A stretch of 64,000 bases of DNA, taken from the NCBI GenBank assembly GCA_029204225.1, contig CM055094.1, forward strand, positions 67,106,536 through 67,170,535. Direction: 5' to 3'. The DNA is from Diphasiastrum complanatum. Taxonomy: Eukaryota > Streptophyta > Lycopodiopsida > Lycopodiales > Lycopodiaceae. Below the pieces are notes generated by a model. That model worked only from the letters and a program-made list of their open reading frames with translations. It did no database searches and was not told the DNA's origin. Made by a program: the position numbers and the translations under genes. Every line of letters begins with the position of its first letter. Position 1 is the first letter of the stretch. This document shows positions 54,421-64,000 of the stretch, in pieces.

Positions 54421-57400
54421 TTTAAATATGTTTGTTTTCATAGAATTTATTGATCATTACTAAAATAAAGTCTAGAATAATTTGAGTCTAGAATAATTTG
54501 AGTCCAGAATATTTCGAATCTAGAAAAATTCATCCAAAATTTCCAAAAATTCGTCCAACTATTCCAGTTTATCCAAAAATTCGAGTCTAGAATATTTTGA
54601 GTCTAGATTATTTTGAGTTCGTCCAAGTATCAGAGTTCGTCCAAAAATATTCGAGTCTAGAAAAATTCGGGTTCGTCCAAATATTTCAGTTCGTCCAAAA
54701 ATTCGAGTCTAGAATATTTCGAGCCTAGAATATTTCGAGTTCGTCCAAAAATTTGAGTCTAGAATAATTCGAGTCTAGAATATTTCGAATCCAGAATATT
54801 TTGAGTCTAGAAAAATTCGTCCAAATATTCCAATTCGTCCAAAAATTTGAGTCTAGAATATTTCGAGTCTAGAATTTTGTAAAATGGGCTAGACTACAGG
54901 CTGAAGCCCTTCCACGACAAGAAATAGCCAAGACGCTAAACCCAATCATATCCTCGCCTTTTTGCAGTCCCTCCCCAGAAGCTTAATAGGGGCAGCCGCT
55001 GTCCAACCAGACACGGAGATCAGGAAGTTCGGTGTCCCAATCCACAAAGACAACAACGTCGAACCGGCTCCTATTAAGGAACCTATGGTGACGAAACATA
55101 AAATATTTCGAGTCTAGAATATTTCGAGTTCGTCCAAAAATATTTGAGTCTAGAAAAATTCGAATTTGTCCAAATATTTCAGTTCGTCCAAAAATTCGAG
55201 TCTAGAATATTTCGAGCCTAGAATATTTTGAGCCTAGAATATTTCGAGTTTGTCCAAAAATTTGAGTCTTGAATAATTCGAGTCTAGAATATTTCGAGTC
55301 TAGAAAAATTCGTCCAAATATTCCAAAATTCCCAATATTCCAATTCGTCCAAAAATTTGAGTCTAGAATATTTCGAGTCTAGAATTTTGTAAAATGGGCT
55401 AGACTACAGGTTGAAGCCCTTCCACGACAGGAAGTAGCCAAGATGTTAAACCCAACCATATCCTCGCCTTCTTGAGTCCCTCTCCAAAAGCTTAATAGGG
55501 GCAGCCGCTGCCCAACCAGACACGGAGATCACGAAGTTTGACGTCCCAATCCACAAAGACAACAACGTCGATATGGTGACGAAACGTAAAATATTTCGAG
55601 TTTGTCCAAGTATCCGAGTTCGTCCAAAAATATTCGAGTCTAGAAAAATTCGGATTTGTCCAAATATTTCAGTTCGTCCATAATTTCGAGCCTAGAATAT
55701 TTCGAGTTCGTCCAAAAATTTGAGTCTAGAATAATTCGAGTCTAGAATTTTGTAAAATGGGCTAGACTACAAGCTAAAGCGCATCCACGACAGGAAGTAG
55801 CCAAGACGCTAAACTCAACCATATCCTCGCCTTCTTGCAGTCCCTCCCCAAAAGCTTAATAGGGGCAGCCGCAACCCAACCAGACACGAAGATCAGGAAG
55901 TTCGGCGTCCCAATTTACAAAGACAACAACGTCGAACCGGCTCCTGTTAAGGAACCTATGGTGACGAAACGTTTTCGAGTTCGTCCAAAAATATTTGAGT
56001 CTAGAAAAATTCGAGTTTGTCCAAATATTTCAGTTCGTCCAAAAATTCGAGTCTAGAATATTTTGAGCCTAGAATATTTCGAGTTCGTCCAAAAATTTGA
56101 GTCTCGAATAATTTGAGTCTTGAATAATTCGAGTCCAGAATATTTCGAGTCTAGAAAAATTCGTCCAAATATTCCAAAATTCCCAATATTCCAATTCGTC
56201 CAAAAATTTGAGTCTAGAATATTTCAAGTCTAGGATTTTGTAAAATGGGCTAGACTACAGGTTGAAGCCCTTCCACGACAGGAAGTAGCCAAGGTGTTAA
56301 ACCCAACCATATCGTCGCCTTCTTGAGTCCCTCTCCAAAAGCTTAATAGGGGCAGCCGCTGCCCAACCAGACACGGAGATCACGAAGTTCGACGCCCCAA
56401 TCCACAAAGACAACAACGTCGAACCGGCTCCTGATAAGGAATCTATGGTGACGAAACGTAAAATATTTCGAGTCTAGAATATTTCGAGTTCGTCCAAGTA
56501 TCCGAGTTTGTCCAAAAATATTCGAGTCTAGAAAAATTCGGGTTTGTCCAAATATTTCAGTTCGTCCAAAATTTTGAGCCTAGAATATTTTGAGTTCGTC
56601 CAAAAATTTGAGTCTAGAATAATTCGAGTCTAGAATTTTGTGAAATGGGCTAGACTACAGGCTGAAGCGCTTCCACGACAGGAAGTAGCCAAGACGCTAA
56701 ACCCAACCATATCCTCACCTTCTTGCAGTCCCTCCCCAAAAGCTTAATAGGGGCAGCCGCTGCCCAACCAGACACGGAGATCAGGAAGTTCGGCGCCCCA
56801 ATCCACAAAGACAACAACATCGAACCGGCTCCTGATAAGGAACCTATGGTGACAAAACTTAGAATATTTCGAGTCTAGAATATTTTGAGTTCGTCCAAGT
56901 ATCCGAGTTCGTCCAAAAATATTTGAGTCTAGAAAAATTCGGGTTGGTCCAAAAATTTGAGTCTAAAATATTTCGAGCCTAGAATATTTCAAGTTCGTCC
57001 AAAAATTTGAGTCTAGAATAACTCGAGTCTAGAATATTTCGAGTCCAGAATATTTCGATTCTAGAAAAATTCGTCCAAATATTCTAGTTCGTCCAAAAAT
57101 TCGAGTCTAGAATAATTCAAGTCTAGAATTTTGTAAAAATGGGCTAGACTACAGGTTGAAGCCCTTCCACGACAGGAAGTAGCCAAGACGCTGAACCCAA
57201 CCATATCCTCGCCTTCTTGCAGTCTCTTCCAAAAAGCTTAATAGGGGCAGCCGCTGCCCAACCAGACACGGAGATCAGGAAGTTCGGCGTCCCAATCCAC
57301 AAAGACAACAACGTCGAACCGGCTTCTGATAAGGAACCTATGGTGACGAAACATAGAATATTTTGAGTCTAGAATATTTCGAGTTCGTTCAAGTATCCGA

Positions 57401-57735
57401 GTTCGTCCAAAAATATTCGAGTCTAGAAAAATTCGGGTTCGTCCAAAAATTCGAGTCTAGAATATTTCGAGTTCATCCAAAAATTTGAGTCTAGAATAGT
57501 TCGAGTCTAGAATATTTTGAGTCCAGAATATTTCGAGTCCAGAAAAATTTGTCCAGATATTCCAAAAATTCGTCCAAATATTCCAGTTCGTCCAAAAATT
57601 CGAGTCTAGAATATTTCGAGTCTAGAATTTTGTAAAATGGGCTAGACTACAGACTGAAGCCCTTCCACGACAAGAAGTAGCCAAGACGCTAAACCCAACC
57701 ATATCCTCACCTTCTTGCAGGGACTCCCCAAAAGA
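54420..57735. repeat. Composite satellite: TCTAGA-rich short units plus seven ~190-bp blocks
   Basis: Short 16-17-bp units (GAGTCTAGAATATTTC, GAGTTCGTCCAAAAATT) alternate with a conserved block starting TTTTGTAAAATGGGCTAGAC at about 54876, 55386, 55750, 56230, 56634, 57126 and 57630. Spacings are about 510, 364, 480, 404, 492 and 504 bp, so this is a higher-order array of variable period. The last block is cut at 57720. Block-to-block identity is well above 90% by eye. Confidence 0.95.
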
Positions 57736-57910
57736 ATGCGTACATACTAGTTAAAGGTACCCTTTTATTCCAGGGCAACTGTCATGTACGGTTCTTTGAC
57801 AAGGCATGCGGAGATAAAAGGCCAGCCGTTTGACCTTACTCTCGTCCTACCAATGTTAGGATCAGTGAATTGGTGGAGGCGCAGCTGCTGCTAAACTGGC
57901 TCCAATGTGG
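57736..57910. other. Possible organelle-derived segment
   Basis: GTCATGTACGGTTCTTTGAC (57779-57798) resembles the conserved 3' domain of plant organellar group II introns (CATGTACGGTTC). The surrounding sequence is GC-balanced and unlike the flanks. It directly follows the truncated last satellite block. Confidence 0.3.
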
Positions 57911-58880
57911 AGCGGAGCTAAGGATTAAGGGGTAGTTGGAACTTTTCCAATCCACACTCCCCATAATAAGCTTTCCAAATCTTTAGGATAAAGGACCAAA
58001 GGTTATTCATGTCAAAATATACATTCGTTGCATTATTTGCCACGTGGGATGCCACTTGGGAGAATTTCAATGGTTGATTGTAAACAGGTGACAAATTTTT
58101 AAATCCGACGGTGGGCGGGCTTTGAATTATTATGATATAGTTCGTTTCTCCTGCCGCCGCGAGGCTTGGCCCCGTTGCTTTGTTTGCGAGGGGAAACGAA
58201 AGATCTCCCGCCTTTGCGGTCCCGCTCCCGCGCGCGATCGCGATCCTGCCCCAGCAGGCGGGCTTGCGGCCTTGGCGTCGCGACATCAACCAATTTTCAT
58301 CTCATCGCATTTTCTTCCTACTCTCGGTTCAATATTCTCTTCGCAGGCCTTCTGCTCGCCTGCCTCTCTTCTTCTGCATTTCAATCCTTCTATTGCCTCT
58401 GGATGCCTCTTAACTGCCCAAAAGCAATGGATCAATAGAGAATATGCCGCTGTTTCAAATTTTGTAGTCATCCCGGTCCTCTTTACAGCAATATGTATAC
58501 GCTCTGATATATGCGAATAGAAATTGATTCACCATTGCAATTTCGTGCATTATAACAGAAATTGATTCACCATCACATTCTTGTGACAAACTTTTGATAG
58601 GGCGACAAGTAAAATTTGCAATCCCGTATGTTGTAATTAGTGATGGAGTACTTATACCCTTCTTATACGGGATTGTCACAGACAGTGAAGATTCCCTCTC
58701 TAATGTAGTCTTCATTGCATGTCAATAATTTGTAAGGTGAAAAAAAGCTGAGGAGCGTGAAGCAGATGCTACTTCCCTTTATTATGGTCAATTAATTGCG
58801 GATCTTGTGTGTATGCATTTTAGATTGACTACACTTGAGCTGCTAGGCTGAAAATCTTTACCCAGGCAAAGTAGAATTGT
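57911..58880. other. GC-rich island and intergenic or 5' region of the ATXR-like fragment
   Basis: 58130-58290 is CpG-rich, with overlapping frames on both strands and no known domain. It could be a 5' UTR or first exon of the gene fragment downstream on the plus strand. 58500-58880 holds nothing I recognise. Confidence 0.3.
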
Positions 58881-58887
58881 TAGGAGG

Positions 58888-60546
58888 TTGAACTTGTCGG
58901 AAGCCAGGATAGTGTATGTGAAAGGCCACGAATGCGCGAGGAAAAGCAACAGAAGATTTGCAGTTTGCAGCCGAGGGTATGAAAATTGTTGCATGAAGAG
59001 TTTGTGCGGCATCTCACTTCCTTCAGGGAACACTAAAGTTCACATTGAGGAAATTGATTCATCCAAGGATAGCATCCGAGCAGATGCAGATGACAGCAGA
59101 CCAACCAATCAGTCGTACTCTAACCCTAGAGCTCGTGGAAGTAACGCTGCCAGCAAAAAGAGTTCAAAGAAAAGCCTTAAAAGGGCAAGCTATGACGACA
59201 TTGCTTGTGAGCAATGTGGAAATATTGATGGAGAGAAGGAGACCCATCATGGTGATGGTACCGAAAGGGGATTGGTTCTCGCCGGATTGCTCCAGAAAGG
59301 AAAAAGTTTTGGGTATATCTTTCATTTTGCAACTGAATCCTTATTTCTTGCTACATTTTCCCCTACTTTCTCTACTAATCAGCCGATGCAAATAGTGCTA
59401 AAGTACTTTCACAGCTTCCACTGGTGACCCTCTTAGAAAATTGTCTTGCAACACATAAGATTTTGAATTTTCATGTTGAGACAACGTCATTTTCAATCTG
59501 ACTGTGATTACCCTCATTATCTCAATTGCCTCTTAGAACTCTCTTAGACAGATTTGTAATGTCATTAGGTACATTGGGTGCATTACTCCCAAAGTCAAAC
59601 TATCTAAATGCCATTGGTCCTCTAGTTTGCAAATCCAAAAAAATAGCACTTCTGCCATACCAATTTTTCATCCTAATTAAAGCGGTTGTATAGTATCTTG
59701 TAGATTTCTAAGTGAAGCTTTTTAATGAAGCTTCTTCATAATTGAGCTTAAATTCTTCATGCCCCATTCATTTAAAATATGTTGAAAATGTCCAACATCC
59801 TTTCCAACAAACTTTTCTAAGTTTCGGTTTCTGTCAAAATCCAATGTTTTAGTTAACTGTTGGATTTCAACTTCCCAGAATAAGGTAAAAAAAATATTTT
59901 AATGTATTCTGCACACTGTTTGTGCATACGTTTTTCTTGGTTCAAGAGCTTCTTTTCAGTCAGCAGGATATGGTTTCCCAAGACAATTCAATTCTATCAG
60001 AATTCAGAAAGCAATCAATACTTGGGTATTCATGAGAGGTTAAGTAATGCTTGCTTGCTAACGCTATGCACATTCTAAGTAGTTCCATAATATATTTTAA
60101 TTTTGTGGTTGTATGTACATTTCGTTCTAAGCATTACAAGATGACCTTGTTCACCTCTCACATTGCATTTTTGGTCGTGGATGCTCTGCTTCGTTATGAA
60201 ATATTTTTTTGCCACTTTAGAAGACAAGAAATTTTTTCAAACTTGATTGTGTTGGTTGACATGTTTTTCTTAGTGAGCTCCGGTTTAATGTAAGATAATT
60301 CAGAGTTTATCAACACCTAGAGCTCGATTGTTGATGATACCATTGAGAGTACATTGTGTCTATTGTTTTGTTGGTTTGATAGCAATTTTTTTACTTTTCT
60401 GGTTGCTTGTGTAATTTGTTATAACCTCAAAGGATCCTCTGAATTTGAGTTTTGCCCTAATTATCTGAAATGTGCAGCATTTCCATTGGTGCAGAAGAAA
60501 ATCATTGACTTTTTCAAGATTCAAAGGATCCAAGGAAGTTTGGAAG
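58888..60546 (+). pseudogene. ATXR5/ATXR6-like H3K27 monomethyltransferase gene fragment
   Basis: Exon 1 (open from 58888; donor GTATAT at 59313) has a Lys/Ser-rich N-terminus (KKSSKKSLKRASYDD), then the PHD start IACEQCG. Its middle is missing: the frame jumps to RPIMVMVPKGDWFSPDCS one base out of phase. About 20 PHD codons with central zinc ligands are deleted, and a Cys is Ser. Exon 2 (60478-60546, between TGTGCAG and GTAAGC) encodes AFPLVQKKIIDFFKIQR, containing a PCNA-interacting PIP box (QxxIxxFF). PHD followed by PIP is the order in ATXR5/6, which place H3K27me1 during replication. The splice phases agree. No SET domain is found by 64000. Confidence 0.75.
59313..60477 (+). other. Intron 1 of the ATXR5/6-like fragment
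   Basis: Donor GG|GTATAT and acceptor TGTGCAG|CA with phase 1 on both sides (G + CA = Ala). It is 1165 bp, T-rich on the plus strand, with no other gene inside. Confidence 0.6.
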
Positions 60547-60939
60547 GTAAGCTCATTGGCTAAACGCAACCAATTTCTTGTCTTGTTAGTTTCTAAAAAT
60601 CGTGTTATGTAGGTAGAGAAGATAATGATCTTAGCTCATCAAAATATCAAGACATGTTACTTCCATAGAGGAAAATTTAGCAATTGATATTTCTTCTCCA
60701 AAAGTTTTTAATGTACATGTAATTGTTAGATTTTCTCTTGTTATGTTGCTTCTGTATTGCATTTGTGACTGATGCTCAATAACTGCTTATCAACAACAAA
60801 AGTTGTCGGTGGGGCCCATGGGTAGGGGTGAATCTACATTCACCTATTAAGCCCGAGCTGATAATCGAAAAAATTGTCAATTAGTACATGTTGGGTTCAC
60901 AGGGCAAGGCTATGAAGTTTCCTATTAGTTTAATATAGT

Positions 60940-61464
60940 CATAGAACCCACGGTTCCCAGAACCGTGGGTCCTGGGAACCGTGGAAGGAACCGTACCACG
61001 GTTCCTTTGTTTAATCAAATGATTAATTAATTAATTAATTACCAAATTCACAGATTTCACAGATGATTTCATAGATTTCACAGATGATACAGATTTCACA
61101 TGATTTACAGATGATTTGACAGATGTGAAATCATCTGAAATCATCACTGATTTGACAGATTTGACAGATTTCACATGATGTCCAGATGATTTGACAGATG
61201 ATACAGATGATTTGAGTCATTTGACAGATGATTTCACAGATGATACAGATGATTGACAGATTTCACAGATGATTTCACAGAATTCACAGATTTTTTTGGC
61301 CCTTTTTTTGCATATTTTTGGGTTATTTTGGGGGGGGGGGAACTAAAAAGAAAATTAATTAACTAATTAATCAGTACGGTTCACCCCGGTTCTGGGCAAA
61401 TTTTTTTAAGAATCGTACGGTTCTCAGAACCGTGGTGAACCGATAACGGTTCATTAATTCTATG
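60940..61464. mobile_element. hAT-type MITE, 525 bp, with 8-bp target duplication
   Basis: The ends CATAGAA and TTCTATG are inverted repeats. They are flanked by identical 8-bp AATATAGT at 60932-60939 and 61465-61472. An 8-bp duplication is the hAT signature. Subterminal regions hold repeated ACCGTGGTTC / GGAACCGT units in both orientations. The centre (61050-61290) is a minisatellite of ACAGATGATTTC / GACAGATGAT. It has no coding capacity. Confidence 0.85.
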
Positions 61465-62479
61465 AATATAGTATGGTTGTGAGTTCTAGTAAAAGCGCCC
61501 CAATACTTTGTGAAATGAAAATTTGGCCCACTCTTCCCTGGTATATGGAATTTTTTTTTTTATTTAAAAAATGGGAGAAATTGTATATTGTGATTTGAAT
61601 GGTATATTTTTAGACTATGCATAGTTTTTTTCAAAATGTACTATACTGCCTAAATTCTTTTTGCGTTTAGTATGATCAAAACGAAATGAAGGTGGTTTGA
61701 TGCCAATGAAATGCCTGTAAAGTTTTTCCATGCACAAAAGAGACATTTTGTATATTAATGAAAAAGCAGAGCATCAGATAATAGCATAATAACTGTAGAG
61801 GAATGTGACCACTGCTCGTCAAGAACAAAAGCTTTGTTTGACGGCTTGGGAAAATTATAGAAGACCTTATTACAAGGAAAAAAGTGCTAATATTGCTGTT
61901 CCTGCCATCAAATCCACCATTCTCTAGCTTGCTCAGCTCTGATTGAATCTGCTGTTTAATTTAACTTTCATTTGCTTGCTTATGAGCAGCATTATGCATG
62001 TCCTGAACAAACCTAGTTTGATATTTTTATCTGTGCTTTGGTGCTGTACGCTGCCAAGAGAAATTAGTACTTTTGGAAGAATTTTTACATGTAATGTGCA
62101 CATGCTTCTAGTTCTATATTGCACATGAGAAGTGTGTGTGCCGACCTCCCAGTTAAGTTCAACTCCTTCCACAGAGGTTAACCAAACGTTACAGTTCATT
62201 GTATGATATATGTTCTCCTGGTTGGTTGAACTTCAGAATGATTCAGCTAGGTTTTTGTTCAGCATGGTTTTAGTTCCGTTTGTTGTGAATCGTGATCAGA
62301 GAGAGAGAGATAGAGAGAGGGAGAATCAGAGAAAGGGAGATTCCTGCTATGTTCACTAGGAATGCCCCAATGTGTTCTCTTTTTTTTTATATGGGATGTA
62401 GCTTTAGCGTAAAGGGACCATCCTGCACCTGAAACAGTCGGCAAACTAGACAATCATATTCCCCTCGATCAAAGATTTC

Positions 62480-62609
62480 ATCGGATACCCATATTGCACA
62501 AAAAAAATTCAAAAAAAAAATCGATTTTACACGATTCTGGGAAAATCCCGAATCGCGAATCGGGATCGCGATTCTGATCGCGATTCGCGAATCGCGCTGC
62601 AACTATGAG
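62480..62609. repeat. CGAATCGCG-rich element end 1
   Basis: Dense TCGCGA-centred palindromes (CCCGAATCGCGAATCGGG, GCGATTCGCGAATCGCG) run into GCTGCAACTATG at 62608. It looks like one terminus of a small transposon whose complement end would read CATAGTTGCAGCG. Confidence 0.5.
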
Positions 62610-62864
62610 CCAAACTACGCTCGATTTGGTTGCCTACAGCTCAATGTCAACAATTGCAAAAAATCAAGCCTACACTTACCAGATATCGAAAATTGGTGCT
62701 TTCGCTCTCCACGAAGCTCAGACCCACCCGGCTCCGTGCACACCAACTCCGTATCGTCGAGTAGATGCCTGCCAAGTATTCACTTGCGAAGATTGGACGC
62801 CCACAGCTCTCAGAAAAGAAATTTGCCTCCTCCACTGCTGGCGCGGTTCTGTGCGCGAGGAGGA

Positions 62865-62976
62865 GGCCGAAAATCGGGTTTCTGATTTTTTTTTTTTAAC
62901 GATTCTGTCCACGATTCGCAGAATCGCGATTTCCCGAATCGCGAAGTTGGCGAATCGCGATTCGCTGCAACTATGG
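62865..62976. repeat. CGAATCGCG-rich element end 2
   Basis: Same composition and orientation as end 1, finishing TTCGCTGCAACTATG at 62975. The next 8 bp (GTTTGGCT) are the exact complement of the 8 bp after end 1 (AGCCAAAC). Confidence 0.5.
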
Positions 62977-63546
62977 TTTGGCTCTAGACCACCTTTCTTC
63001 ATGCCCACAATGATTTTTACAGCATCAGTTTCAGCCGTCACGACACGCCTAGCGAGATTTGAACACCACATTCCAAATGCTTGTGTATTTTGGCCATTTT
63101 CACAGAATGGCTTGTTGGAAACCGAGTGAGGTGATGTCTGAGCCTAGAATGCATTTCCACATGCTTGCACAGACTTCTATGACCTCCGTTCCGCCCGTCT
63201 ACATCCGTATCACAAATTTCAATTTTCATGCCCTGAACCATCGTGCAAACATCTGCTAGGGGCGCGGTTTAGGCCCACACTACACTCCTTTATGCCTGCA
63301 TGGACTCCGACGCTAACGTCAGTCGCCTGTTATCCCTCATACAGAAATTATTCTATCCCACGCCCTAATCTCATGTTCTTCTTTGGCACTTAATATAATG
63401 TGTGAATTGGAATCGTTCTGATGTATGCTCTGGTATTTTGAGCTCTATTTGAGCTCGGTAATGTTGTTCAATGCAATGTATTTTTTTTTCTACTGAATGT
63501 TTGCCTGATTATTTGTTGTTTGCAGGTTTAGGGTCGTGTTGATACG

Positions 63547-64000
63547 ATGCCAGTGCGGGACCGAGGCCTTTGGGCCGAGGTTGAGCTTACCGACGGGGAT
63601 GTGGGCACACACCATGGCTCAGGCACCCACAGATGGAGATGCTTGCATTGCGGTGGTCACTTCACGGGATCACTCACCAGGGTTAGGGCTCACTTGCTGC
63701 GGGTCAGAGGGCCAGATGGGCGGACATTGGGCATATATGATTGCCCCATGATTTCTGATGAGGATCTGCAGAGGTTGTCTACCATGTACGGGCCCGGTAC
63801 TGCATCACAGGGTTCTAGACAGGGACAGGCAGCAGGAGCAGCTATAGGCAGGCATGCAGGAGGGCTCACAGGCAGACAGGCAGGGCCTACCATGGATATT
63901 GGGCCTAGTACATCACGGGCAGGGCATGGTACAGCTGCAGGGCGTAGTACATCATGGGTTGGGCATGGTACAGGTGTAGGGCCGAGTACATCACGGGCAG
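63547..64000 (+). CDS. hAT transposase N-terminus with BED zinc finger (cut by window edge)
   Basis: ATG 63547 follows a good acceptor (TTTGCAG at 63525) and opens MPVRDRGLWAEVEL. The BED-type finger follows: GTHRWRCLHCGGHFTGSLTR (CX2C), then VRAHLLRVRG and GIYDC. This is the DNA-binding domain found at the N-terminus of plant hAT transposases. The frame stays open to the window end. The last 35 residues are tandem 13-residue repeats (GPSTSRAGHGTAA, GRSTSWVGHGTGV, GPSTSRA; 39 bp each). Catalytic and dimerisation domains would lie beyond the window. Confidence 0.7.
   Translation, partial: MPVRDRGLWAEVELTDGDVGTHHGSGTHRWRCLHCGGHFTGSLTRVRAHLLRVRGPDGRTLGIYDCPMISDEDLQRLSTMYGPGTASQGSRQGQAAGAAIGRHAGGLTGRQAGPTMDIGPSTSRAGHGTAAGRSTSWVGHGTGVGPSTSRA

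Larger units (their letters stand above)
60547..63515 (+). other. Non-coding stretch, probable intron or flank, with MITEs
   Basis: Apart from the hAT-like MITE at 60940-61464 and the CGAATCGCG-rich segments at 62480-62990, no gene-like frame is convincing. A 174-codon frame at 62605-63129 starts next to a repeat end and lacks recognisable features. Confidence 0.45.

Noticed and set aside
62605-63129. A 174-codon plus-strand ORF between the CGAATCGCG-rich ends.
   Set aside because: It starts at a repeat end, runs across the second repeat, and shows no domain, signal or coiled-coil pattern.

Overview
This window looks like nuclear DNA of a land plant, most likely a seed plant with a large, repeat-rich genome. 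It is AT-rich with long non-coding stretches. It carries several classes of plant LTR retrotransposon with plant-type primer-binding sites (tRNA-Asp for the Ty3/gypsy elements, initiator tRNA-Met for the Ty1/copia elements). It also holds LINE fragments, MITEs, microsatellites and a complex satellite. Very little host gene content is visible: one intact single-exon secreted-protein gene (32774-33412, minus), a decayed piece of an ATXR5/6-type histone H3K27 methyltransferase gene (about 58.9-60.5 kb), and a broken histone-H3-like gene (about 9.7-10.4 kb, minus).

Layout. 1-9.05 kb: a minus-strand Ty3/gypsy element (Gypsy-1) with LTR, tRNA-Asp PBS, gag, two CCHC knuckles, protease, RT, RNase H and integrase. 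After pol comes an extra coiled-coil ORF, part of which appears locally inverted. 9.05-12.1 kb: a copia integrase fragment, a divergent histone H3-like pseudogene with a basic C-terminal extension, and a tandem duplication (about 609 bp) of a promoter-like block. 12.1-14.2 kb: GC-rich, degenerate repeats. 14.28-25.66 kb: decayed copies of DNA-transposon-like genes that I cannot place in a named superfamily. ORF A occurs twice in opposite orientation; between the copies lies a DGMDQ-type DDE-transposase-like ORF (ORF B). A ~305-bp near-perfect hairpin built from a repeated 17-mer lies at 22.36-22.66 kb. 25.66-30.36 kb: shuffled copia LTR and RNase H fragments, microsatellites and a MITE. 30.36-34.4 kb: mostly featureless, with the one intact gene and a LINE zf-RVT fragment. 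35.4-50.82 kb: a second, plus-strand Ty3/gypsy element (Gypsy-2) with duplicated LTR/leader, mutated catalytic residues and a ~2.9-kb extra ORF. It is interrupted at 41.91-46.62 kb by a young copia insertion with ~98% identical LTRs and a large internal deletion. 50.82-54.4 kb: copia gag with LTR/PBS, then a LINE fragment. 54.4-57.73 kb: a satellite of TCTAGA-rich short units alternating with seven copies of a ~190-bp block. 57.7-64 kb: a possibly organelle-derived piece, the ATXR5/6-like fragment, a hAT-type MITE with 8-bp target duplication, CGAATCGCG-rich ends, and the start of a BED-finger hAT transposase cut by the window edge.

How the parts relate. This is nested TE territory: copia sits in gypsy, and gypsy sits in an older copia. 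Both gypsy elements share one architecture: gag-pol, an AT-rich or motif-rich spacer, then an extra ORF with a globular N-terminus and a long coiled coil. The most unusual content is the ORF A / ORF B transposon material, the hairpin, and the H3-like gene abutting a retroelement. All identifications come from reading translations by eye; no database search was run.
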